The position numbers were made by a program, and so were the translations under genes. The notes beneath the pieces are model-generated. The model was not told the origin of the DNA. It saw only the letters and a program-made list of their open reading frames with translations, and ran no database searches. From Duganella callida (GTDB taxonomy: Bacteria > Pseudomonadota > Gammaproteobacteria > Burkholderiales > Burkholderiaceae_D), in the NCBI RefSeq assembly GCF_004614165.1, contig NZ_SPVG01000103.1, positions 1 to 41,771 on the forward strand: DNA of 41,771 nt, written 5' to 3'. This document shows positions 32,293-40,683 of this stretch, piece by piece. The first letter of the stretch is position 1. Each line of letters starts with the position of its first letter.

Positions 32293-33330
32293 TCAGTTGC
32301 TCCGGCCCAGGGTTTGCGTAACTTCGACGAACTGGTCGATCTTGCGCCGCGCCGCGCCGGAGGTGATGGCTTCGCGCGCGCGCTGCAAGCCATCTTCGAT
32401 CGAGCCGGCCACGCCGGCCGCGTACAGCGCGGTGGCGGCATTCAGCGCGACGATGTCGTAGGCCGCGCCAGGTTCGCCGCCCAGCGCTTCCATCATGCGC
32501 GCTTTCGATTCGGCGGCGTCGGCGACGCGCAGGTTGCGGCTGGCGATCATCGACATGCCGAAATCCTCCGGGTGGATTTCGTATTCGCGGATTTCGCCGT
32601 TGACCAGTTCACCGACCATGGTCGAGGCGCCAAGCGACACTTCATCCATATTGTCTTTGCCGTACACCACGATGGCGTGCTGGGCGCCGAGGCGTTGCAG
32701 CACGCGCACCTGGATGCCGACCAGATCGGCGTGGAATACGCCCATCAGGATGTTCGGCGCCCCGGCCGGATTGGTCAGCGGTCCCAGGATGTTGAAGATG
32801 GAGCGTACGCCCAGTTCCTTGCGTACCGGCGCCACGTGCTTCATGGCGGCGTGGTGGTTGGGCGCGAACATGAAGCCGATGCCGGTCTGCGCGATCGATT
32901 GCGCGATCTGTTCCGGTTTCAGGTTGATGTTGGCGCCCAGCGATTCGATCACGTCGGCGCTGCCGGACGAGGAAGACACGCTGCGGCCACCGTGCTTGGC
33001 CACGCGCGCGCCGGCGGCGGCGGCCACGAACATGGCGGTGGTGGAGATGTTGAAGGTGTGTGCGCCGTCGCCGCCGGTGCCGACGATGTCGAGCAGGCCG
33101 GTGGTGTCGGCCATCGGCACCTTGGTGGAAAACTCGCGCATGACCTGCGCGGCGGCGGCGATTTCGCCGATGGTTTCCTTTTTCACGCGCAGGCCCATGG
33201 TCAGGGCGGCGACCATGACGGGCGACATTTCGCCGGACATGATCTGGCGGAACAGGTGCAGCATCTCGTCGTGGAAAATCTCGCGGTGTTCGATGCAGCG
33301 CACCAGCGCTTCTTGATGGGTGATGGGCAT
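32293..33330 (-). CDS. trpD: Anthranilate phosphoribosyltransferase
   Basis: A 345-residue enzyme joining anthranilate and PRPP. The PRPP-binding motif is [40 protein letters not shown] is the anthranilate-side loop; [20 protein letters not shown] and [17 protein letters not shown] complete the type III PRT signature. It is a stand-alone trpD, not fused to trpG. It lies 17 bases downstream of trpG and 2 bases ahead of the exporter gene. Confidence 0.97.
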   Translation of the reverse strand: MPITHQEALVRCIEHREIFHDEMLHLFRQIMSGEMSPVMVAALTMGLRVKKETIGEIAAAAQVMREFSTKVPMADTTGLLDIVGTGGDGAHTFNISTTAMFVAAAAGARVAKHGGRSVSSSSGSADVIESLGANINLKPEQIAQSIAQTGIGFMFAPNHHAAMKHVAPVRKELGVRSIFNILGPLTNPAGAPNILMGVFHADLVGIQVRVLQRLGAQHAIVVYGKDNMDEVSLGASTMVGELVNGEIREYEIHPEDFGMSMIASRNLRVADAAESKARMMEALGGEPGAAYDIVALNAATALYAAGVAGSIEDGLQRAREAITSGAARRKIDQFVEVTQTLGRSN

Positions 33331-33347
33331 GGCTATTCCTTCTTTAA

Positions 33348-33911
33348 TCAGCGGACGAGGAAGTTCTTCAACAGTGCGTGGCCGTGTTCGGACAGGATGG
33401 ACTCGGGGTGGAACTGCACACCCTCGATGTCGTATTCCTTGTGCCGCACGCCCATGATTTCACCGTCGTCGGTCCATGCCGTCACTTCCAGGCAGGATGG
33501 CAGCGAGCTGCGCTCGATGGCCAGCGAGTGATATCGGATCACCGTGAAGGGGGAGGGCAGGTTTTTGAAAACGCCCTCGCCCGTATGCGCGATTAAAGAA
33601 GTTTTGCCATGCATGACCTGCTTGGCGCGTATGACCTTGCCGCCGAAGGCTTCGCCAATGGCCTGGTGGCCAAGGCAGACGCCCAGGATCGGCTTCTTGC
33701 CGGCGAAGTGCCGCAGCACTTCGATCGAGATGCCCGCCTGCGCGGGATCCTTGGGGCCGGGAGAAATGCAGATGTGGTCCGGGTTCAGCGCCTCGATTTC
33801 CGCGATGGTGATTTCATCGTTGCGGTAGACGCGCACGTCTTCACCCAGTTCGCCGAAATATTGCACGATGTTGTAGGTGAAGGAGTCGTAATTGTCGATC
33901 ATCAGCAGCAT
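33348..33911 (-). CDS. trpG: Anthranilate synthase component II (glutamine amidotransferase)
   Basis: A 187-residue class I amidotransferase that supplies ammonia to TrpE. It begins [19 protein letters not shown], with the nucleophile Cys79 in [12 protein letters not shown] and the partners His168 and Glu170 in [10 protein letters not shown]. The [12 protein letters not shown] loop is the TrpG/PabA oxyanion region. The ATG at 33911 lies 1 base after the trpE stop, giving strong coupling. The protein may also serve PabB, as in many bacteria with a single such subunit; this cannot be tested here. Confidence 0.97.
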   Translation of the reverse strand: MLLMIDNYDSFTYNIVQYFGELGEDVRVYRNDEITIAEIEALNPDHICISPGPKDPAQAGISIEVLRHFAGKKPILGVCLGHQAIGEAFGGKVIRAKQVMHGKTSLIAHTGEGVFKNLPSPFTVIRYHSLAIERSSLPSCLEVTAWTDDGEIMGVRHKEYDIEGVQFHPESILSEHGHALLKNFLVR

Positions 33912-33912
33912 G

Positions 33913-35409
33913 TTAGAACTCCCCATCCAGACCATCTTGCACTTGCTCGGCGGCGCGCAGCACGGCGCGCGCCTTGTTTTCGGTTTCCTGCCATTCCATC
34001 TCGGCGATGGAGTCGGCGACGATGCCGGCGGCGGCCTGCACGTACAGGTTGCCGTCCTTGATCACGCCGGTGCGGATCGCGATCGCCACGTCCATCTCGC
34101 CGCCGAACGACAGGTAGCCGCAGGCGCCGCCATAAATTCCGCGCTTGCTGATTTCCAGTTCGTCGATGATTTCCATCGCGCGCACCTTCGGCGCGCCGGT
34201 CAGGGTGCCGGCCGGGAAGGTGGCGCGCAGCACGTCCAGGTTGGACATGCCGTCTTTCAGCTTGCCCTCGACGTTGGAGACGATGTGCTGCACGTGCGAG
34301 TATTTTTCGATGATCAGGCGGTCGGTCACCTTGACGCTGCCGATTTCGGAGATGCGGCCCAGGTCATTGCGCGCCAGGTCGATCAGCATCACGTGTTCGG
34401 CGATCTCTTTCGGATCGGCCAGCAGTTCTTTCGCCAGTTCGGCGTCGCGCTCCGGCGTGGCGCCGCGCGGACGGGTGCCGGCGATCGGGCGCAGCGTGAC
34501 TTTTTTCTCGCCGTCCGGCGCGGTCTCGTTACGTACCAAAATCTCCGGCGAGGCGCCGACGATCTGCATGTCGCCGAAATTGTAGAAGTACATGTACGGC
34601 GACGGGTTCAGCGAACGCAGCGCACGGTACAGGCTCAGAGGCGAATCGACGTAGGGCTTGCGGATGCGCTGGCCGATCTGCACCTGCATCAGGTCACCGG
34701 CCAGCACGTATTCGTGGGCGCGCGCCACCGCTTGCAAATAATCTTCTTTCGGGAACTCGCGTACCGCTTCGGTGCGCACCGAGGCGGTGGTGACCGGCGC
34801 TTCGACGCCACGGCGCAGCATCATGCGCAAGTCCTTCAGGCGCTGGCGCGCTTTCGAATACGATTCCGGCTGCGAGGTGTCGGCGTAGACGATCAGATAC
34901 AGCTTGCCGCTCAGGTTATCGATGACGGCCAGTTCCTCGGTCACCATCAGCTGGATGTCGGGCAGGCCCAGATCATCTTTCGGCTGGCTGTGCGCCAGCG
35001 TTTTCTCGATGTGGCGCACGGTGTCGTAGCCGAAGTAGCCGGCCAGGCCGCCGCAGAAGCGCGGCATGCCGGGACGGATCGCCACCTTGAAGCGCTGCTG
35101 GTAGCTCTCGATGAAGTCCAGCGGATTGCCTTCATGGGTTTCGATCACCGTGCCGTTTTTGACGATCTCGGTGCGGTTGCCGACGGTGCGCAGCAGCGTG
35201 CTGGCCGGCAGGCCGATGAAGGAGTAGCGGCCGAAACGCTCGCCGCCCACCACCGACTCCAGCAGGAAAGTGTTCTTGCCGGCGTTCTGGGTCTGGGCCA
35301 GTTTCAGGTACAGCGACAGCGGGGTTTCGAGATCGGCGAAGGCTTCCGCGATCAGGGGAATACGGTTGTAGCCATCCGTGGCCAACGATTTGAATTCGAG
35401 TTCGGTCAT
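33913..35409 (-). CDS. trpE: Anthranilate synthase component I
   Basis: A 498-residue chorismate-using enzyme. The N-terminal feedback domain has [20 protein letters not shown], which contains the LLES motif of the tryptophan-binding pocket. The catalytic C-terminal domain has [79 protein letters not shown] and [20 protein letters not shown]. These fit TrpE rather than PabB, with the trp operon context deciding. GGAG lies 8 bases before the ATG. A leader peptide and terminator hairpin lie in the 187 bases upstream, so expression should respond to charged tRNA-Trp. Confidence 0.97.
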   Translation of the reverse strand: MTELEFKSLATDGYNRIPLIAEAFADLETPLSLYLKLAQTQNAGKNTFLLESVVGGERFGRYSFIGLPASTLLRTVGNRTEIVKNGTVIETHEGNPLDFIESYQQRFKVAIRPGMPRFCGGLAGYFGYDTVRHIEKTLAHSQPKDDLGLPDIQLMVTEELAVIDNLSGKLYLIVYADTSQPESYSKARQRLKDLRMMLRRGVEAPVTTASVRTEAVREFPKEDYLQAVARAHEYVLAGDLMQVQIGQRIRKPYVDSPLSLYRALRSLNPSPYMYFYNFGDMQIVGASPEILVRNETAPDGEKKVTLRPIAGTRPRGATPERDAELAKELLADPKEIAEHVMLIDLARNDLGRISEIGSVKVTDRLIIEKYSHVQHIVSNVEGKLKDGMSNLDVLRATFPAGTLTGAPKVRAMEIIDELEISKRGIYGGACGYLSFGGEMDVAIAIRTGVIKDGNLYVQAAAGIVADSIAEMEWQETENKARAVLRAAEQVQDGLDGEF

Positions 35410-35459
35410 GTGTGCTCTCCGTGCCGCCGGGTCAGCAGGTGGTCCGGCGGTGGTGGTTC

Positions 35460-35494
35460 AAAAAACCTGTCGCGCGCAAGCGGGCGGACGACAG
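35460..35494 (-). terminator. trp attenuator terminator
   Basis: On the minus strand CTGTCG (35494-35489) and CGACAG (35472-35467) form perfect outer arms with further GC pairing inside, followed by GG and a run of T ending at 35460. It starts 13 bases after the leader-peptide stop and lies 50 bases before the trpE ATG. In the leader, GCAATC within the Trp-codon region (35521-35526) is complementary to GATTGC just after the leader stop (35494-35499), a plausible 1:2 pairing. Confidence 0.8.
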
Positions 35495-35507
35495 CAATCG
35501 GTTCGGC

Positions 35508-35597
35508 TTAGTTATGCCAGGATTGCCAGCGTCGCCACAGCCAGGCCTCAATCGAGCCTGGTTGGTTGACGATGTGTTTTTTGGTGAGAGACGACAT
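35508..35597 (-). CDS. trpL: trp operon leader peptide
   Basis: A 29-codon frame: ATG at 35597, TAA ending at 35508. The C-terminal part reads IEAWLWRRWQSWHN, so four of the last eleven residues are Trp (positions 19, 21, 24 and 27). It lies directly upstream of a terminator hairpin and trpE. This is the hallmark of ribosome-mediated attenuation: with little charged tRNA-Trp the ribosome stalls here and the terminator fails to form. The region also folds as CCAGGC/GCCTGG (35541-35561) over codons 13-19. The Shine-Dalgarno is weak. The start lies 12 bases after the gph stop, so transcripts from rpe-gph may also pass through it. Confidence 0.88.
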   Translation of the reverse strand: MSSLTKKHIVNQPGSIEAWLWRRWQSWHN

Positions 35598-35609
35598 GTT
35601 GGTCAGTGT

Positions 35610-36302
35610 TCAGCGCTTGGTGTGATGTGAACGAATCAGGCTAGCCGCTTCTAGCAGCGTGCCTACTATACCATCGGAATCGGTTTCGTGTATAGATTCT
35701 CCGTGGTTATAACCATATGGCACGGTCAGCACCGGACAACCGGCCGCGCGCGCGGCCTGGGCGTCGTTCGACGAGTCGCCGATCGCCACCACCTGGGCCG
35801 GCGCCAGGCCGAAGTCGGCGCACACGGTCTGCAGCGGCAGCGGGTCGGGCTTCTTGCGCGGCAGCGAGTCGCCGCCGTAGACCACCTCGAAGAACTGGTC
35901 CAGTCCTTTCAGCTTCAGCAGCGGAGTGGTGAAGCTGATCGGCTTGTTGGTGACGCAGGCCAGGCGCAGGCCGGCGGCCCGCATCGCCGCCAGGCCCTGC
36001 GTCACTTCGGGGAACAGGGTGCTGTGCTGGCCGTTGATGCTCAGGTAGTGGCGCTGGTAGGACTGCATCGCCGGCTCGAAGGCGGCTTCCACGCGGTCGG
36101 CGTCCCAGTCCAGTGCCAGTACCGAGCGGATCAGGTTTTCCGAGCCCTTGCCCACCATCAGGGCGATCTGCGCCTGGGTGATGGGCGCCAGGCCCAGTTC
36201 CGCACGCATGCCGTTGATCGCGACGTGGAAGTCGGGGATCGTGTCCAGCATGGTGCCGTCGAGGTCGATGATTGCGGCGCGCACGCCAGCCAGCACGCTC
36301 AT
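35610..36302 (-). CDS. gph: Phosphoglycolate phosphatase (HAD family)
   Basis: A 230-residue HAD phosphatase. Motif I is AAIIDLDGTMLDT with nucleophile Asp13 and Asp15; motif II lies in LACVTNKPISFTTPLL; motif III Lys is in SLPRKKPDPLPLQTVC; motif IV is VVAIGDSSNDAQAARAAG. The helical cap between motifs I and II fits Gph, which clears 2-phosphoglycolate. It starts 4 bases after rpe and ends 12 bases before trpL. The rpe-gph-trpE order is conserved in Burkholderiales. No terminator separates it from the leader, so the trp operon may be partly fed from the rpe promoter. Confidence 0.93.
   Translation of the reverse strand: MSVLAGVRAAIIDLDGTMLDTIPDFHVAINGMRAELGLAPITQAQIALMVGKGSENLIRSVLALDWDADRVEAAFEPAMQSYQRHYLSINGQHSTLFPEVTQGLAAMRAAGLRLACVTNKPISFTTPLLKLKGLDQFFEVVYGGDSLPRKKPDPLPLQTVCADFGLAPAQVVAIGDSSNDAQAARAAGCPVLTVPYGYNHGESIHETDSDGIVGTLLEAASLIRSHHTKR
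35640..35655. promoter_or_regulatory. CTAG inverted repeat near a possible internal trp promoter
   Basis: GCTAG and CTAGC are perfect arms spaced by 6 bases in the last codons of gph. On the minus strand a TATAGT -10-like box (35670-35665) lies just upstream, with no convincing -35. CTAG cores occur in TrpR operators, but the spacing here (6 rather than 4) differs. I treat this as a weak candidate for the promoter and operator of trpL. Confidence 0.25.
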
Positions 36303-36306
36303 CGGC

Positions 36307-36972
36307 TTAGACCTTGGCCAGGTTGGCGCGCATGGCGTCGATCACGGCCTTGTAGTCGGGCTGGCCGAAGATGGCCGAACCGGCGACAAAGGTGTCGGCG
36401 CCGGCGGCGGCGGCGGCGGCGATGTTGTCGATCTTGATGCCGCCGTCCACTTCCAGCAGGATGTCGCGGCCGGATTCGTCGATCAGGCGGCGCGCCTCGG
36501 CGATTTTCTTCAGCGCCTGCGGGATGAAGGACTGGCCGCCGAAGCCGGGATTGACCGACATGATCAGGATCATGTCGATCTTGTCCATCACATGCTCCAG
36601 GTAGCTCAGCGGGGTGGCCGGGTTGAACACCAGGCCGGCCTTGCAGCCGTGGTCGCGGATCAGCTGCAGCGAGCGGTCGATGTGCTCGGAGGCTTCCGGA
36701 TGGAAGGTGATGATGTTGGCGCCGGCCTTGGCGAAGTCGGGGATGATGCGGTCCACCGGCTTGACCATCAGGTGCACGTCGATCGGCACATCCACGTGGG
36801 GACGGATCGCCTGGCACACCAGCGGGCCGATGGTCAGGTTAGGAACATAATGGTTGTCCATCACGTCAAAGTGGATGATGTCGGCGCCGGCGCTGACGAC
36901 GTTGCGGACTTCTTCGCCCAGGCGGGCGAAATCGGCGGACAGGATGCTGGGAGCGATGCGGAAAGTGGTCAT
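36307..36972 (-). CDS. rpe: Ribulose-phosphate 3-epimerase
   Basis: A 221-residue TIM-barrel enzyme interconverting ribulose 5-phosphate and xylulose 5-phosphate. All signatures are present: [35 protein letters not shown] (His and Asp metal ligands), [28 protein letters not shown], and [18 protein letters not shown] near the C-terminus. The start is the ATG at 36972; the open frame further upstream is non-coding. It opens the leftward rpe-gph-trp series and is divergent from apaG, with a TAAAAT -10-like box on its side of the gap. Confidence 0.96.
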   Translation of the reverse strand: MTTFRIAPSILSADFARLGEEVRNVVSAGADIIHFDVMDNHYVPNLTIGPLVCQAIRPHVDVPIDVHLMVKPVDRIIPDFAKAGANIITFHPEASEHIDRSLQLIRDHGCKAGLVFNPATPLSYLEHVMDKIDMILIMSVNPGFGGQSFIPQALKKIAEARRLIDESGRDILLEVDGGIKIDNIAAAAAAGADTFVAGSAIFGQPDYKAVIDAMRANLAKV

Positions 36973-37151
36973 GACGGTGGGCTTGCAATAAAAAAGATGC
37001 GTTATTTTACGCTGGTCTGCCCGCTTGCGGCCGGTTTCAGCCGCGTCCTCCTTGCCAGCGTGGCGGATTTGCGGTGCAATGGATGTCTGACGATATACAA
37101 TCGCCAACCTTGCCATCCCGGTTGAGTTTTCATTAAGTCTTGAGGAACCTG

Positions 37152-37526
37152 ATGTCCAATTACGAATTTACTGTGTCGGTCAGAACCCAGTACCTGCCGG
37201 AGCAGTCCGACCCCGAGCGCACCAATTTCGTGTTCACCTACTCGATCACCATCAAGAATGTCGGCAAGGTGGCGGCGCAGCTGATCTCGCGCCATTGGAT
37301 CATCACGGACGCCAACAACCATGTCGAGGAAGTGCGCGGGCTGGGCGTGGTCGGCCATCAGCCGCTGCTGCAGCCGGGCGAGCAGTTCGAATACACCAGC
37401 GGCGCCGCGCTGCAGACGCCGCAGGGCTCCATGGTCGGCGAATACTTCTGCGTGGCCGAGGACGGCCACCAGTTCGAAGTCAAGATTCCGGAATTCGTGC
37501 TGTCGCTGCCGCGCACGCTGCACTGA
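37152..37526 (+). CDS. apaG: ApaG domain protein
   Basis: A 124-residue beta-sandwich protein of the ApaG family. Conserved features are the N-terminal [20 protein letters not shown], then [20 protein letters not shown] and [20 protein letters not shown], and the C-terminal [20 protein letters not shown]. The family has been linked to cobalt and magnesium resistance and binds phosphate-like ligands; the exact role is unsettled. The ATG at 37152 has TGAGGAA 8 bases upstream. It is divergent from rpe and ends flush against a tiny minus-strand gene. A TATACA -10-like box lies at 37094, with a loosely spaced -35. Confidence 0.95.
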   Translation: MSNYEFTVSVRTQYLPEQSDPERTNFVFTYSITIKNVGKVAAQLISRHWIITDANNHVEEVRGLGVVGHQPLLQPGEQFEYTSGAALQTPQGSMVGEYFCVAEDGHQFEVKIPEFVLSLPRTLH

Positions 37527-37610
37527 TCACTTCTTGCCGCGCATCGTCCACCAGACGATGAATACCAGCAGGAAGAAGGCCACGCACGCTTCTATCATCA
37601 ATACCCACAT
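37527..37610 (-). CDS. 27-residue single-pass membrane peptide
   Basis: ATG at 37610, TGA ending at 37527. The peptide starts MWVLMIEACVAFFLLVFIVW and ends WTMRGKK: one hydrophobic helix with a basic C-terminus, so the tail should face the cytoplasm. AAGGA lies 6 bases upstream of the ATG, a good ribosome site. Its stop abuts the apaG stop, and its start is 12 bases from the divergent mltA start. From memory, near-identical short proteins with the MIEA and FIVWW blocks occur at this site in other Burkholderiales, which argues for a real gene. Function is unknown; small helices like this often modulate larger membrane proteins. Confidence 0.7.
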   Translation of the reverse strand: MWVLMIEACVAFFLLVFIVWWTMRGKK

Positions 37611-37622
37611 AGTCATTCCTTT

Positions 37623-38831
37623 ATGTTTTTTACACGCCGTAGTCTAACCTTTTCGCTGAGCGCGGTGGCGCTGGCCGCCTGTACTTCCACACCGCTGCCG
37701 CCCGAGCGCGGCGCGCAGCCGCCGGTGCCGCCGACGCCGCCGGTGCAGCCCGCGCCGCCCGTCCCGCCGGCCGAGCCGCCCAAGCCGACCGCGATGCAGA
37801 TGGTGCCTACCACCTTCGCCGCGCTGCCTGGCTGGGACAAGGATGACCTGCGCGCGGCCTGGCCAGCGTTCAGTTCGTCGTGCTCGGTGCTGGTCAAGCA
37901 GGCCAGCTGGAAAGAGCCGTGCACCATCGCCCGCGGCGTCAACGGCAATGACGAGCAGGCCATCCGTACCTTCTTCGAGACTTTCCTGGAACCGAACCAG
38001 GTGATCGCACCGGACGGTGCCGCCGATGGTCTGGTCACCGGCTATTATGAACCGCTGCTGCACGGCGCGCGCAAGAAGGGCGGTCCGTATCAGACGCCGC
38101 TGTATAAAGTGCCGGACGATATGCTGACCATCGACCTGGCCAGCGTCTATCCCGAGCTGAAAGGCATGCGCCTGCGCGGCAAGGTGGTCGGCAAGAAGGT
38201 GGTGCCGTACGCCACCCGCGCCGATATCGAAGCGGCCAGTTACAGCGGCAAGGAACTGCTGTGGGTGGATGATCCGGTGGAGTCGTTCTTCCTGCAGGTG
38301 CAGGGCTCGGGCCGCGTGCTGCTCAGCGATACCGGCGAAACCGTGCGCGTGGCGTATGCCGACCAGAACGGCCATCCGTACAAGTCGATCGGCAAATACC
38401 TGGTGGAGAAGGGCGAGCTGACGCTGGAGCAGGCGTCGGCGCAGGGCATCAAGTCCTGGATTGCCGGCCATCCCACGCGTATGCAGGAGCTGTTCAATGT
38501 GAATCCCAGCTATGTGTTCTTCAAGGAGGAACGGCTGCCGGATCCGAAAGTCGGGCCGAAAGGCGCGCTGGGGGTGCCGTTGACGCCGCAGCGCTCGGTG
38601 GCGATCGATGCCTCGCAGCTGCCGCTGGGGGCGCCGGTGTTTCTGTCGACTACCCAGCCGAACAGCGATATTCCGCTGCAGCGGCTGGTGATGGCCCAGG
38701 ATACGGGCGGCGCGATTCGCGGCGCGATCCGGGTCGATTACTTCTTCGGCTTCGGGGCGGAGGCGGCCGAGAATGCCGGCCGCATGAAGCAGCGCGGCAA
38801 GGTCTGGGTGCTGCTGCCGAAGAAGTTTTAA
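37623..38831 (+). CDS. mltA: Membrane-bound lytic murein transglycosylase A
   Basis: A 402-residue outer-membrane lipoprotein. The signal ends in the lipobox LAAC (Cys19), followed by a Pro-rich linker (about 27-57), the MltA barrel domain with VTGYYEPLLHGARKKGG and ELLWVDDPVESFFLQVQGSG, and the 3D domain with the Asp residues in AQDTGGAIRGAIRVDYFFGF. It cleaves peptidoglycan to 1,6-anhydromuropeptides. There is no Shine-Dalgarno before the ATG at 37623, yet the signal peptide requires this start. The promoter must lie inside the opposing 27-residue gene (TATCAT at 37593). The stop overlaps the convergent usp stop by 4 bases. Confidence 0.95.
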   Translation: MFFTRRSLTFSLSAVALAACTSTPLPPERGAQPPVPPTPPVQPAPPVPPAEPPKPTAMQMVPTTFAALPGWDKDDLRAAWPAFSSSCSVLVKQASWKEPCTIARGVNGNDEQAIRTFFETFLEPNQVIAPDGAADGLVTGYYEPLLHGARKKGGPYQTPLYKVPDDMLTIDLASVYPELKGMRLRGKVVGKKVVPYATRADIEAASYSGKELLWVDDPVESFFLQVQGSGRVLLSDTGETVRVAYADQNGHPYKSIGKYLVEKGELTLEQASAQGIKSWIAGHPTRMQELFNVNPSYVFFKEERLPDPKVGPKGALGVPLTPQRSVAIDASQLPLGAPVFLSTTQPNSDIPLQRLVMAQDTGGAIRGAIRVDYFFGFGAEAAENAGRMKQRGKVWVLLPKKF

Positions 38832-39265
38832 CGCAGGATCAGCAGGGGCAGTTCGGTATGGGTCAGCACGCGCTGCGTTTCGCTGCCCATGAACAGTTTG
38901 CTCAGGCCCGTGCGTCCGTGCGATGCCATCGCGATCAGGTCGCAACCGTATTTTTTGGCGGCGTCGACGATTTCCTCATAGGGGTTGGCCGACATCGCCA
39001 CAAACCCCTCGAACGGGACGCCCGCCGCGCTGGCGGCGCCGGCCACATTGTCGATGTGCTGGCGGGCGGCCGCCTGCATTTGCACTTCATACTGGCCGTC
39101 GTCGAGCACGGCGCCGCCGTCACCCAGTGCCGGCATCAGCACCGGTTGAATGACGGTGACCGAAATGAGGCGCGCCTGGTGCAGGCGGGCGAATTCCACC
39201 ACGGTGGCAGTCACTTTGTCGGACAGGTCCGATCCGTCGGTGGGAAATAAAATTGATTTGAACAT
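38828..39265 (-). CDS. Universal stress protein (UspA family)
   Basis: A 145-residue single Usp domain. It opens MFKSILFPTDGSDLSDKVTA, with the Asp of the ATP-binding strand. The nucleotide loop is MASHGRTGLSKLFMGSETQ, matching the A/GxxG-9x-G(S/T) form of ATP-binding members, and it ends HTELPLLILR. Such proteins bind ATP and are induced by starvation and stress. The ribosome site GGAGT sits within a perfect 8-bp hairpin in the mRNA leader (see 39271-39294), which could restrict translation. The gene converges with mltA, the two stop codons overlapping. Confidence 0.94.
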   Translation of the reverse strand: MFKSILFPTDGSDLSDKVTATVVEFARLHQARLISVTVIQPVLMPALGDGGAVLDDGQYEVQMQAAARQHIDNVAGAASAAGVPFEGFVAMSANPYEEIVDAAKKYGCDLIAMASHGRTGLSKLFMGSETQRVLTHTELPLLILR

Positions 39266-39270
39266 GGCGT

Positions 39271-39294
39271 ACTCCAGTCTATGAACACTGGAGT
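39271..39294 (-). promoter_or_regulatory. Hairpin covering the usp Shine-Dalgarno
   Basis: In the usp mRNA, ACTCCAGT and ACTGGAGT are perfect 8-base arms with an 8-base loop; the second arm contains the GGAGT ribosome site and ends 5 bases before the ATG. The fold would hide the ribosome site, as in thermosensors or protein-controlled leaders. Confidence 0.55.
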
Positions 39295-39329
39295 CAGCCT
39301 AACGGCTGCGCGACGTTTTTGTCGCACGA

Positions 39330-40595
39330 TTATGAGGCGGCGGCCGCTTCGCGCGGCTGGCGCATCGACAGCATCAGCGCGGCCATCAGCGCGATGCCGC
39401 CGGCCGCCACGCAGGCCAGGCCGGCGCGCACGCTGAAATGTTGGCCCAGATAGCCGGCCGTCAGCGCCCCCAGCGGCGCCACTGCCACGGTCAGGAAGCG
39501 CATGGTGGAGACCATGCGGCCCAGGTATTCATCCGGCGTGACTTTCTGGCGCATGGTGGTGTAAGGCAGCAGGAACAGCATTACGCCGCAGTCGAGGAAG
39601 AAGGACATGGCGGCGCAGGCGATGGCGCTGGCCAAGGGATAACCGAACAGATTGGCCGGAATCAGCGGCGTGACCGCGTAGGCGAAGGCGCACAGGCTCA
39701 TGCCCACCAGCATGGTGCCGGTGGGGCCGTAGCGCTGGTTCAGCGGCTTCAGCATGAGCGAACTGAGCAGGACGCCGACCCCGCCTATCATCTGCGCCAC
39801 ACCGAGCATGCCGGCGCTCATGCCGAGTTCGCGCGTGGCGAAGATCACATGCAGCGCGGCGAAGCCGTAGAACAGCATGTGCCAGCAGCCCGAGGCCCAG
39901 GCCAGCGTGCGCAGCAGCGGCTGACCCCAGATGAAGCGGAAGCCGTCGTGCACGTCGCGCAGCGGGTGCTTGTCGGAGCGTGGCGGCCTGGGATCGTTGG
40001 CGTCAAGGTTGCGCAGCAGGATAATGGAGACCACGAAGCCTAGCGCGTTCAGCAACACCGCGTAGGGCGCGGTCAGCCACTGGATCAGCACGCCGGCAAA
40101 GCCGGGCGCCAGCAGGCGCGAGGCGGAATCGGTGGCGGTGAACTTGGACTGGGCGTCGGTCAGCCTGTCGCGGCCGATCAGATTGGTCAGGAACACCTGC
40201 TCGGCGCCGCCGCCCACCACCGAGCAGGCGCCGCCGACGAATGAGACGGCATACATCCATTGCACCGTCAGAATGCCCAGCCACCAGGCCAGCGGGATGC
40301 TGGCCAGCGACATAGCCTGGATGGCTTTGCTCGCCAGGAGGATGGGTAGCTTGCGGTTGCGGTCCAGCAGCACGCCGGCCGGCAGGGCCAGCAGGGCGAA
40401 CGGCAGGGCGGCGGCGGCGCCCATCATGCCCATCTGCGCCGGTGTCGCCTTCAGCAGCAGCACCGCGCACAGCGGCAGGGCCAGCGCGCTGATATAGCTG
40501 CCGAAGCCGTTGAGGATGGCGCTGGCCCAGTAGCGGCGGAACGCGCCGTTGCGCAGCAGGGCGTCTTGGCGGAAGGCGGTAAGAATGGGAAGCAT
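39330..40595 (-). CDS. MFS transporter (enterobactin-exporter/multidrug type)
   Basis: A 421-residue membrane protein with about twelve helices. It opens LLRNGAFRRYWASAILNGFG and has ALPFALLALPAGVLLDRNRK, the MFS loop 2-3 motif (GxLxDRxxR type). ADVERTISED features for antiporters are limited; the layout resembles the EntS/MFS_3 group of drug and siderophore exporters. The substrate is unknown. The start is uncertain: ATG at 40595 leaves 88 bases for divergent promoters, while ATG at 40625 adds 10 residues; neither has a clear ribosome site. It is divergent from the enoyl-CoA hydratase gene. Confidence 0.85.
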   Translation of the reverse strand: MLPILTAFRQDALLRNGAFRRYWASAILNGFGSYISALALPLCAVLLLKATPAQMGMMGAAAALPFALLALPAGVLLDRNRKLPILLASKAIQAMSLASIPLAWWLGILTVQWMYAVSFVGGACSVVGGGAEQVFLTNLIGRDRLTDAQSKFTATDSASRLLAPGFAGVLIQWLTAPYAVLLNALGFVVSIILLRNLDANDPRPPRSDKHPLRDVHDGFRFIWGQPLLRTLAWASGCWHMLFYGFAALHVIFATRELGMSAGMLGVAQMIGGVGVLLSSLMLKPLNQRYGPTGTMLVGMSLCAFAYAVTPLIPANLFGYPLASAIACAAMSFFLDCGVMLFLLPYTTMRQKVTPDEYLGRMVSTMRFLTVAVAPLGALTAGYLGQHFSVRAGLACVAAGGIALMAALMLSMRQPREAAAAS

Positions 40596-40683
40596 CGTGA
40601 ATGCGGGTTGCTGAATTTCAATCATACCAGCGCGGGAGTTAGGCGCTACAATCGGCCGGTAAATATTCACTCTGGAGGACCAC

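Noticed and set aside
33892-35511. 539-codon plus-strand frame opposite trpE
   Set aside because: Mirror frame of trpE; all TrpE signatures are on the minus strand.
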